From Orobanche coerulescens (taxonomy: Eukaryota > Streptophyta > Magnoliopsida > Lamiales > Orobanchaceae): a stretch of 64,000 bases of DNA. Within the stretch, counting starts at the first letter, position 1. The number at the start of each line of letters is the position of its first letter. Under the pieces are notes generated by a model, which was given only the letters and a program-made list of their open reading frames with translations, made no database searches and was not told the DNA's origin. The stretch lies in assembly GCA_033398695.1 (NCBI GenBank), contig CM065802.1, positions 145,748,096-145,812,095 of the forward strand. Reading direction: 5' to 3'. This document shows, piece by piece, positions 1 through 9,560 of this stretch. The position numbers and the translations under genes were made by a program.

Positions 1-1374
1 GGAATATGAGTGTTTGATTTGTATGTTGAAAAGATGATATGACCACTTTGAATGAGTTTATTAGACCGTAATCCTTTGCCGGGGATTACGTAACGTTATG
101 TGTACTTGTTCGTTAAGAATGTATTACGTGGGATATTAGTTGTTACTCCTTCGAAAAGGAGGTTGTGATGTTTAAGTGTTGCTTGGCTTGATGTTCTGCT
201 CATTGTGATGTGATTGCTGAAAGTGATGTGCATCCGGGTAGGATTGTTGAATCTCCGGGATCCATACTTGCTAGTATGGGTCGGGCGTGACCGTAGGGTT
301 ATCCAATCCGGGTATGTCTTGCGGGGACTCCGAGGTTCGGGGCTTTCTAGCCCGATGCCGAGATAACTTGTGGGGTTATCATCGGGTATGTCTTGCGGGG
401 ACTCCGAGGTTCGTGGCTTGTTAGCCCGATGCCGGGATAACTTGTGGTTGTGGTATGGAATGGTTCCGTGACTGTTGTCATGAGGACATGTGATTTGGTA
501 TGGTTTCCTATTGGGTTATTCACTCGGGTATGTTCTACGGGAGCATCTGAGGTTCGTGGCTTGTTAGCACGGGACGCGAATAATCCTTAGGAACATGTGT
601 TATGTGATTCGGGTCGTGGACCCTGTGGCTTATGATTTGGGTCTTGGACCCCGTGTGTTGTGAATTGGGTTGTGAAACCGCGTTTTATTATTGGAATCTT
701 ATTTTGGAAAGATGATTTTGGGCCGTGTCCCCAAGTGTTTTCGAAAGACTTGAGAATTCCTTATTTCCAAATGTTTTCAAACTCCCGAGACCGAAAAATA
801 TTTTGTATGAGACACATGGTTCTTTTCCTACCTTTTATAAATCAAACTGTTTTGATTAAGTGATTTATCTCGGGAAATATATTCAAGATTTTATATTCTT
901 GAAGCACGTTGTGTATGGCTTGTACTTTTGGTTTTATACTTGCACTAGCAAAACAGTGGAGTTTTGCTAACCCCAGTATTCGGGGTGGATGTCTGTGTGC
1001 GTCCCGTACTTGCGGGTAGTCGGGAGCGAATCACAGGATCGATACGAAGGATGATGGGAAACGAAGATACTAATCACGTGAAGACCAATTTTAGAGTATT
1101 TGGTAGAGTCGTGTTGGTTATCCCTCCGGTGTGTTGTTACCCCTATTTATGGGAGTGTTATTGTATTGTAGCCCCTGCGTGGGTATGTGTTCTGGGCAAG
1201 TATCGTGTATGTAATGTTGTGTGTGTTGTGATATAAGACCTAATCGGTCTCACGGTCCTTTACGTAGCCATGTCGGCATGTGAAGTGATGCATTGTTTTG
1301 TATTTAGCCTGGTAGATCCTCGCGGAGAGGGTCTGCGGCGCTGTAATATTCCCGATTGGTTTGGGGGTGTTACA
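1..1374 (+). repeat. G1 5' LTR, 3' part (R/U5)
   Basis: This is the downstream half of the 5' LTR, matching 5930-7301 and ending in TGTTACA just before the PBS. It has no U3 in the window. Between about 296 and 440 it holds two tandem copies of a roughly 75-bp unit (core GGGTATGTCTTGCGGGGACT), and a diverged third copy lies near 525-590. Positions 947-968 form a perfect 8-bp hairpin with loop AGTGGA, followed by a C-run/G-run hairpin at 970-986. Positions 1045-1078 are the upstream arm of a stem that spans the PBS. Short ORFs here are incidental. Confidence 0.9.
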
Positions 1375-1379
1375 GAATA

Positions 1380-1391
1380 TGGTATCAGAGC
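1380..1391 (+). other. G1 primer-binding site (tRNA-iMet type)
   Basis: TGGTATCAGAGC lies 5 bp after the LTR end and is the standard plant PBS complementary to the 3' end of initiator tRNA-Met. Minus-strand DNA synthesis of the element would start here. Confidence 0.9.
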
Positions 1392-2929
1392 TTAGGTTGA
1401 GGAAACCTAGGCTGTCGGGTTGAGTTGTGTGTTGTCGGGTCTTGTCTTGTCAGATTTGGTCTGACTGAGTTGTGTCGCGACGCGTCATCTGAGTTGTCGG
1501 TCGTGATTAGTATCGAGGTGCAACCATCATCTTCGTGCGATCTGTGGATGTAAGTCTCCCTACTTTGTTGTGTCTCGTGCTATACGACTTTATGTAATTC
1601 GGTGTTATTTTGTGGAGTTTAATTGTGCCTCGTGAATATTTATTCCATACTTGTTTGATTCTAGTATTGTGTTGGAATAAAGAGTAGTACCGGTATGCAT
1701 GTATATATGTATACATCCTTGTGTGAAATCGTTTTACAGGAGTGATGTTTTGGATTGGTTACTCAATAAAAGTTTATCAATGTGATATTTCAATTTCAAA
1801 TGTTTTGGGGAAGTCACGTAAATTCTATTTAAAAATATCTTTCGAGAAAAAAAAAAAAAATAATTTAATTTTCGTATGATGACCTCGAGACCAAAGATTT
1901 TGAGAATTCAAACTACACATATTATATTTTCATCTTGCATTGAAAATTTTCAAAATTTGATTTTAAATGCTTAAACGAGGTCTACCAATAGTTTACTTGA
2001 GACGTGACTTTCGCCTTCAACTTTTTTCGATTAAACGATATGTAGTGAGAATGTAAATTGTTGACGTTTGGATTCGTATGTTGTTGGTTATATGTAACCT
2101 TTGGCGTTTGGCATTATTTGATATATGCTCATGAATGTGTTGCTGAATTAGTATAACTAGCGCGCACTAACGTGGCATGGCTAGCGCATGCTAAGTCTCG
2201 TTGAATCATACCCTAACCGGTCCGAGCGAAGCTCGGAAACTACATTCGCCGTAAGTCTAACTTTTGCGATTGTTAGGTGACCGTTTGAGACGGTACTCCA
2301 TGTGTGTTGTTCATGAATAACAAGCTGTTGGGTGTGGTTATGTGTAATTTGAACGTGTTCTTGTCATTGCGTGTGTAAAGTTCAAAGTGACTTTGTGGGT
2401 ACTTTTACCAAATGGTGTGTGTTTCAAAATGACCCTTCGTATTTGTAAATTTGAATTATTTCGTTGACCCTTTTTCCCAACTCTTTTGTCGGGCGATTTA
2501 ACATATATTTTGAAACTATTGAGTTTTCGCGTCTACGCCTTGTAATTTCAAACGGTATTTGGTGACGGTATTTGGTATTTGGAAAATGACTTTTGGGGAG
2601 TATTTGGAAAGTATTACCGTCATCGGACTTTCTTGCATTTTGGAACATTTTCGAAAATGGTTTTCAACTTGGTGAGTTCCGGCGCGGAAACCGTACAGAA
2701 AGTGATTTTTGATATAATGGATGATTTCAATTTCATTGCATTTATAAATCGCATAACAACGGTATTATAAATGAAGATTGTTGGTATAATAGTTTGTATA
2801 TTGTGTTCTAAATTTGGAATTAAATGGTAATGTGTATATGATTTAATGATGTTGGATTAAAGACAAAGACTTGAATTTCTTGCTTTGTTTTATTTTCTTT
2901 CTTTACCTTTGGTTGTTTTTTGTTATTTT
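1392..2929 (+). other. G1 5' internal leader, non-coding
   Basis: I find no credible gene here. Positions 1502-1535 are the downstream arm of the PBS-bracketing stem, pairing with 1045-1078. An A-rich run lies at about 1847-1865. A single pair of the U3-type palindromes lies at 2158-2169 and 2182-2193 (spacing 24 bp), about 1 kb ahead of gag. The short ORF calls on either strand lack family motifs. Confidence 0.6.
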
Positions 2930-3944
2930 GCCGAGGGGATGAGTTCGTGGTCGTAATCGTGGCCCGATGGCCACGGGGGATCGATGCGGAATCGAGAGAA
3001 TGCCGCTGGGAATGATTTTGGTTTGGGTGTTGCTACTATATTGCAACAAGTAGCGACTCGGATGACTCGGTTGACCTGTGGTTCAACGTAGCCTTGACGC
3101 GAGTCGAACGTTGGTGTAAATCAATGGCTTCGCGAGGTAGTTCGTATGAATCCCCTCGATTCGCCGGTCTTTGCGGATGCGTTGGGCTGGGATGGTTGGA
3201 TTTTCCGGTTGGGAAAGATTTTCGAGGTGTCGGATGTCACGAAGAGCGGAAGGTACCTATCGCTCGCACCTTCTCGACAAGGATGCTGCTAATTGGTGGG
3301 AAGCTGTTAAACCTCGTGATCGTGATGTCACGTGGGCGGAGTTCCAAGCATTTATGGAAGCTGAGTTCTGTCCGAAACCGATTAGAGAGCAGAGGATTCA
3401 CGAATTCTACTTGGCAGAACCGCAAGATATATCGGTGTCGCAAGCTATCATTGATTATAGCAAACAACTCAGTTATGTGCAAGACCGGGTGAGAACCGAG
3501 GAAGAGAGAATCCTCCACTTTGACAGACGGATGAAGCCGGATATTCGCGTGTATATGTCGGGATTCAATTGCACCTCGTTGAGGGACTATCAAGATCGAG
3601 CATTAGCCCGTGAACTAGCTTCGTTATCGTCGGAGCATGTGCCCGAGTCGAAGAAGCAGAGGAAGTCCGACGACCGTGTGGACGGTGCAGGAGTTGGTAA
3701 TTCTAGTTTTCAATGTCGTAGCCTTTCCGCTGTGAAGCTCCATCGCTCGATGCGTGGAACTGAGAGTTCCAAGTCTTCTGTTCTGACTCCTGGTAAAGCC
3801 AGGAGATGTTTTAACTGTAATGTGGCGGGACATGTTCGTGCACATTGTCCTTCTCCGCCAGTAACGTGTTACAGGTGTGGACTCGAGGGACACCGGGTTC
3901 AGTTTTGCGAGATGGTTACCGAGCATTCCGAGGCAGGGACTTGA
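2930..3944 (+). pseudogene. gag: G1 gag (capsid-nucleocapsid), frameshifted
   Basis: Gag packages element RNA into cytoplasmic virus-like particles. The readable core is the ORF at 3171-3944 (257 aa). From about residue 30 it shows the retrotransposon gag domain (DKDAANWWEAVKP, then TWAEFQAFMEAEF), and near its C-terminus two CX2CX4HX4C knuckles, CFNCNVAGHVRAHC and CYRCGLEGHRVQFC. Matching N-terminal sequence (FADALGWDGWIF) lies just upstream in another frame, and an earlier leader segment has stops, so the true start is frameshifted away. The chosen 3171 start is only the first ATG of the open piece. The gene ends 750 bp before the 3' LTR with no pol between, so the protein would work only in trans with a helper element. 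Confidence 0.85.
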
Positions 3945-4697
3945 ACTTTGATATCAGGATCGGCTCCGGCGATCCGGAGGGGCGTGGTCTGTCAGTTGCA
4001 TGTTGAATTATTTCCCTTGCTTTGTTGTTTCGAAATTCAGAGATTGACTTCCTTTATTTGAAGTGGATCGGATTTTGAACTCTGTACTCTCGACTCTGTC
4101 GAATTGTTTATATTCGTTGATAATTTCTGATCTTGTCCTGTCCTGTGCTTTTATTGATCGAACGAGTTGTGGTATTGTTTCAGAACGACCCGTTTGTCGT
4201 TATGACTCTCCAAATTGCTATTCCCTTTCCTGTGGATCTTATGTGAATGCACACCTTGTTGCCGTCACCGGATCGTATATTATCTCTAGTCGAGATGTGA
4301 ACTTTGGGGTTGTTGTTTGAGTATTATTGTTCGTCGTGATTCGAACATGATTGATCGACTGTTGTTGTCTCGATCGTTGTAACTCAATCGTTTGATGGTT
4401 CAGTTTTTGTTGATCTCGTTTCGTAATTGTTGAGCGTTAGGACTCCTTCGTAATTTCCTTAAGTTCAGGAAATTAGTTTTGTGTTCGATCTTTCAACCCT
4501 TGGGCTGTGGAATTTCGTATTGGTTCAGTGAATAGCTCGTGTTTTTGATCTTTGTTGAATTGTTCAACCGAATTGATTTTCGTTCGTCGTGTTTTGTTAT
4601 TTCGGCAACGGATATCGTGGGTTATCTGAGTTTGTTTTGCGTCGTTCGTTCCATGTTTCAAGTTTCGAGGACGAAACTTCTTTTAAGAGGGGTAGAA
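3945..4697 (+). other. G1 3' internal region with hairpin and polypurine tract
   Basis: This stretch is non-coding and rich in GATC/TCGA words. It ends in a near-perfect inverted repeat at 4660-4679 (AAGTTTCG, loop AGGA, CGAAACTT), followed by the purine tract AAGAGGGGTAGAA next to the LTR start. The tract is the presumed plus-strand primer. Related sequence occurs in the internal regions of B and D, which ties the three elements together. Confidence 0.8.
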
Positions 4698-7301
4698 TGT
4701 AATACCCGAGATCTTTATTCCGGATTCGTTGGGTTTTCTGGGTTTCATCGGATTGTCATGGTCCTCATCGTAGGAATTTCGTGCCATGTTTGGTTGCGAC
4801 TTGTTGGGACATGTTTTTGGAGGCATTCCGGATCACTTTGTGAGTTTTTGAGATTTTGTGGTGTAGCGCACGCTAATGCTTGAAGCATAGCGCACGCTAC
4901 TGCATGGTGTTTAGCGCACGCTACTGAATGTGTAGCGCACGCTAAACTGGCGATTCGAGGCGATCAGTAGCTACCGGATCGGGTCGAGCTTTGTTAGCGC
5001 ACGCTAAGGCCGATAGCTAGCGCACGCTATCGACTGCTTAGCGCACGCTCCCTCTTCCTTCTAGCGCACGCTACTCGGTAGGTGCAGTTCTGTCCAGGGG
5101 CTACTGGACTGGTTCTTGTGACCCGTTAGCGCGCGCTACGGCTGTTGGCTAGCGCACGCTAACTGTGTTATACGCGGTTTCTGGAGCGTTGACCCGTTAG
5201 CGCACGCTAATGAAGGGTGATTAGCGCACGCTAATAAGCATCGATATAAATACGGGACAGCGAGATTAAGTCGTCATTTCCCACTTTTCTTCATTCCTTC
5301 CGACGGGAGTGAGATCCAGAGGCGAGTAGGGCCGATCTTTTTCTTCTAGCTTCATCTTTGAGCGGATTTGTAGATGTTTAACAACATCTAATCGCCTTCT
5401 CGGTCCAAATCAAGGTAATCTCTTGTTAGAACCCTATTTTCTTAAATTTGGGGTTTTTGCTTGGATTTGTGATTCTTGACCGATCTCATCCGATCGGTTA
5501 TTTGTTCTTGTTTGTCTTGACCGTAATCTTCAGATTTTGTTAACCGTTCATCGATTTTTATCGCCCGGATCAACGATTCTTGATTTCTTTGAGAACACTT
5601 AGATCCTTGTCGTTTTTAGGATCGTTTCGGATTTCGATTAGTGTTATTGATTCGTGGTGATGCTATTTTCGTAGTATTCGTGGGCTGTCGAAGTCTTGAT
5701 CGTTTTTGGAGGTTCGAAGGTTTCCCGATCGTGCCCGTTCGTCGTTTCGTCGCTCGTGATATCGAGGCAAGTATCTTGTCCATACGTTTCATGTTTCGTA
5801 GGCGTAATTAATGGTAAAGGAATTCGTGCGAAACCCAATGTTTAACGAACGTAAAAAGGGATCGGTATATTCTCGATAAATGTTGTCTTTCAACGATAAT
5901 TTATGTACTTCGTGAATATATGTGTTCTCGGAATATGAGTGTTTGATTTGTATGTTGAAAAGATGATATGACCACTTTGAATGAGTTTATTAGACCGTAA
6001 TCCTTTGCCGGGGATTACGTAACGTTATGTGTACTTGTTCGTTAAGAATGTATTACGTGGGATATTAGTTGTTACTCCTTCGAAAAGGAGGTTGTGATGT
6101 TTAAGTGTTGCTTGGCTTGATGTTCTGCTCATTGTGATGTGATTGCTGAAAGTGATGTGCCTCCGGGTAGGATTGTTGAATCTCCGGGATCCATACTTGC
6201 TAGTATGGGTCGGGCGTGACCGTAGGGTTATCCAATCCGGGTATGTCTTGCGGGGACTCCGAGGTTCGGGGCTTGCTATCCCGATGCCTAGATAACTTGT
6301 GGGGTTATCATCGGGTATGTCTTGCGGGGACTCCGAGGTTCATGGCTTGTTAGCCCGATGCCGGGATAACTTGTGGTTGTGGTATGGAATGGTTCCGTGA
6401 CTGTTGTCACGAGGATATGTGATTTGGTATGGTTTCCTATTGGGTTATTCACTCGGGTATGTTCTACGGGAGCATCTGAGGTTCGTGGCTTGTTAGCACG
6501 GGACGCGAATAATCCTTAGGAACATGTGTTATGTGATTCGGGTCGTGGACCCTGTGGCTTATGATTTGGGTCTTGGACCCCGTGTGTTGTGAATTGGGTT
6601 GTGAAACCGCGTTTTATTATTGGAATCTTATTTTGGAAAGATGATTTTGGGCCGTGTCCCCAAGTGTTTTCGAAAGACTTGAGAATTCCTTATTTCCAAA
6701 TGTTTTCAAACTCCCGAGACCGAAAAATATTTTGTATGAGACACATGGTTCTTTTCCTACCTTTTATAAATCAAACTGTTTTGATTAAGTGATTTATCTC
6801 GGGAAATATATTCAAGATTTTATATTCTTGAAGCACGTTGTGTATGGCTTGTACTTTTGGTTTTATACTTGCACTAGCAAAACAGTGGAGTTTGCTAACC
6901 CCAGTATTCGGGGGTGGATGTCTGTGTGCGTCGGTACTTGCGGTAGGTGGGAGCGAATCACAGGATCGATACGAAGGATGATGGGAAACGAAGATACTAA
7001 TCACGTGAAGACCAATTTTAGAGTATTTGGTAGAGTCGTGTTGGTTATCCCTCCGATGTGTTGTTACCCCTATTTATGGGAGTGTTATTGTATTCTAGCC
7101 CCTGCGTGGGTATGTGTTCTGGGCAAGTATCGTATATGTAATGTTGTGTGTGTTGTGATATAAGACCTAATCGGTCTCACGGTCCTTTACGTAGCCATGT
7201 CGGCATGTGAAGTGATGCATTGTTTTGTATTTAGCCTGGTAGATCCTCGCGGAGAGGGTCTGCGGCGCTGTAATATTCCCGATTGGTTTGGGGGTGTTAC
7301 A
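4698..7301 (+). repeat. G1 3' LTR, complete (2604 bp)
   Basis: The LTR starts TGTAATACCC directly after the purine tract and ends TGTTACA at 7301. U3 holds twelve copies of a 12-bp palindrome and a TATA box at 5245-5252. Downstream are an AACCCTA-containing leader, the motif AGGCAAGTATCTTG at 5765, tandem 75-bp units near 6230-6370, and the AGTGGA hairpin at 6876-6896 (one stem base deleted relative to the 5' copy). Confidence 0.93.
4864..5252 (+). promoter_or_regulatory. G1 U3 palindromic iterons plus TATA box
   Basis: Twelve copies of TAGCGCACGCTA (ten exact; one ends in C, one has core GCGCGC) start at 4864, 4888, 4912, 4933, 4995, 5018, 5039, 5062, 5127, 5150, 5198 and 5222. Steps are 24, 24, 21, 62, 23, 21, 23, 65, 23, 48 and 24, so most are one or a multiple of about 21-24 bp. 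A TATA box (TATAAATA) at 5245-5252 follows 11 bp after the last copy. The placement suggests upstream activator or silencer sites of the LTR promoter. The binding protein is unknown. Confidence 0.8.
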
Positions 7302-9240
7302 CATATGATCAAGAAACTCACCGAAGTGACAATAAGAATCAACGAGGTCAACGATTCAAAGGTGATGAACTTGGGAATGCAATCCCATGGTGAAATACGG
7401 AACATCATCAAGAACAATATCGAACTACGAATCACAGATTCATTAGTGTTTCATATACACAAAACATATAACCATCACAAGAATTCAATCATCATTATAA
7501 CCAAGCAAGATAACTTGCCTCAATTCTATAGGTGAACGATTGTCTTTCTACAAACGATAAAACGGACGATATCCTCGATTAAATACTCAATCGAACAAGC
7601 AACCTTGAACGAAACGTAATTCATTCAATAATACAGTCGCACAATATTGATATCAATTCGTAGGAAACGACACCCGAGACCTACTCGTTCAATTAATTCT
7701 ATTTCAATGAACATTTGATCAACTGTTGGTGAAATTCAATACCTTTAATTCGGCTTTAATAATCAGATTACCATACTACAATATCCTCTTGAATACTCTT
7801 GTTATCACTATAAACAAGTTCATACATTAAACACCTTCAATTCACCATTAACAATCAGATTATCCAAGTTCTTACGGTTCTTCAACATCTACCTCTATAC
7901 AAGGACCATAATAACGAATTCAATGCTCAATATATTATGACATTAACATCCAAAATTAGTATTACCTTCTTAAGAACACTATCCACTTATTATGATGATC
8001 AATACATTCCTAAGGCATCAATACAACCGATTTTCATATATAAGAGTTATAGTCGTGTTCATCAAAACCCTTTTATCATTTCTCAAAGACTTGGCTAAGC
8101 CAAAAACAGAAATGAAGTTATAGTTTTTAGGTTCAAGAACATTACCCTAATCTCTAAAAATCATCAAGTTCTTAACATGGTGTTCTAATACATTTTATGT
8201 CAACAATTCCATCGATTAAACTTAACTACGATGAAACTAAGGATTATTATTGTTCTAATGCTGTTAATAATTTAGCAAGATGAGTATGATTCTGATAAAC
8301 ATGATCATTACCATTAAAACATCAAGAACATCTTCATTCCAAACCCTTAATTACCATATTCATCAATAAGTGTTAGAAATCTTAACTACAAACGTGCTTT
8401 ACTTGATTAATTCAACCCTAGGTGTAGTATAACATATCACTAACATTATAACTACGAAAATATAGAGTAGAATCGCACAACATACCTTCAGAAATGAAGA
8501 ACAACCACCAAAACCACAAAAACACACTCCAAGCTTCAAGAACAACTCTAAACTTCCAATCAACAAGCTCCAATCCAAGATGCAAGGCTCAAACACAAGT
8601 TGGAATGGAGTAAAGTCGGTCTAGGGAGGCAGGGGTATGATTGTTGGAGAGAAAAATCGGAGTTTGGACGTGCAAATGAAAGACACAAGCTGTCTTTTTA
8701 TAATCTGCACAGCTCTTTACGTACGTTATCGCATGAAGATAACCTACGTTAACCCCTTTACGTACGCTACACCTAAAATGTTACGTACGTAATCTGCCTC
8801 CAGAGGCTACTGCCTCAAAATACCAACATCATTACGTACGTTATGGCCTCATCATTACGTACGTAATGTATGTCAACTTGGCTGTCTCGAAAGGGCCAAA
8901 TATCCGGATCATGTCCGGTCCCCACGCCGAAAGTTGAGATCGGATAAGATTCCAAGCATTACGTACGTAACCCGCATTCCATTACGTACGTAAAGCCAAC
9001 GAATTAGCATACGTTAAGTTAAATCCTTAGAGTACGTTAAACACAGAAAACCTAGCCAAAAAATGTAACAATCTACACAACGTCAAGAAATCAAACACAA
9101 TGCGAATGACAATTATAATCAAGTCTATTCTGATATATCCCGACATTAGTAAACATTAACTAAATGTAACATGATTACAACGATACTCAAATTATCCGAA
9201 TAATACAACAGTAGATAAGAAATTACTATCGGATATTACA
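7302..9240 (-). repeat. F: Ty3/gypsy LTR fragment (minus strand)
   Basis: Read on the minus strand this begins TGTAATATCC at 9240, has a palindrome array, then a TATA box near 8694-8705, then a long leader containing GAGGCAAGTTATCTTG (plus 7507-7522). It stops abruptly at the G1 3' LTR, so G1 inserted into it. No polypurine tract lies next to 9240, so it is the 5' LTR of a minus-strand element or a solo LTR. The part beyond the G1 insertion is off window. Layout is like that of LTR A, but the sequence is largely different. Confidence 0.75.
8694..9040 (-). promoter_or_regulatory. F U3 palindromic iterons and TATA box
   Basis: Copies of TTACGTACGTAA (exact and one- or two-base variants) start near 8717, 8740, 8758, 8781, 8832, 8855, 8959, 8982, 9005 and 9028. 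Steps are 23, 18, 23, 51, 23, 104, 23, 23 and 23. The minus-strand TATA box (ATTATAAAAA) is at 8694-8705, on the promoter-proximal side of the array. The 23-18-23 step pattern recurs in LTR A. Confidence 0.75.
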
Positions 9241-9560
9241 GATAACTTGTCTGATCCTCGACTGCAATAGTGTTTTGGTCAAACCTCTCTGATAATTTCT
9301 GTTGACCAAAACTCGGCTGGTAATTAACTTATCTGATATTTAGACAGTTATATACTTGGCCGATTTTATAACTGATCAACACTTGATCAAGACTTAGCCT
9401 AAATTTTAAGGCCTATAGAAGATACTCATTTGGTTATTCTTTACAATTCCAAGTACTTAGAGCATACATTTGAATTAATCATGAATACAAGGATGATATC
9501 ATCAAAATCTAAAATAATATTCCTAACAAAATATTTTGTCATCATCAAAAAGGGAGAGAT
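9241..9560 (+). other. Tail of a copia-type internal region ending in a polypurine tract
   Basis: AT-rich and non-coding. Its last 32 bp (about 9529-9560, GTCATCATCAAAAAGG and flanks) match the 32 bp before the K1 3' LTR with about one difference, so a polypurine tract lies outside the K1 5' LTR. The rest (9241-9528) does not match the K1 3' internal region. It may be the remnant of a related upstream element. Confidence 0.55.

Larger units (their letters stand above)
1..7301 (+). mobile_element. G1: gag-only Ty3/gypsy LTR retrotransposon (5' end off window)
   Basis: Positions 1-1374 and 5930-7301 are near-identical direct repeats that differ at only a small number of sites, so they are the two LTRs of one fairly young element. 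The internal part (1375-4697) starts with a PBS, carries one degraded gag with two zinc knuckles, and ends with a hairpin and purine tract. No protease, RT, RNase H or integrase motif is present, so the element is non-autonomous and would have to borrow pol from a relative. The LTR termini and the polypurine-side hairpin resemble the Tekay/Del chromoviruses. The 5' flank is outside the window, so no target duplication can be tested. It is inserted in LTR F. Confidence 0.9.

Noticed and set aside
660..863. 67-aa ORF present in both G1 LTRs
   Set aside because: Identical only because the LTRs are copies; no domain, and it sits in untranslated leader sequence.
4864..5233. CRISPR-like look of regularly spaced short repeats in U3
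   Set aside because: The repeats are 12-bp palindromes with very short spacers in a eukaryotic LTR with a TATA box; there are no cas genes and no bacterial context.
7302..9240. Possibility that F is the 3' LTR of a minus-strand element
   Set aside because: No purine tract or AAGTTTCG hairpin lies next to 9240, unlike A, B and C; a 5' or solo LTR fits better.
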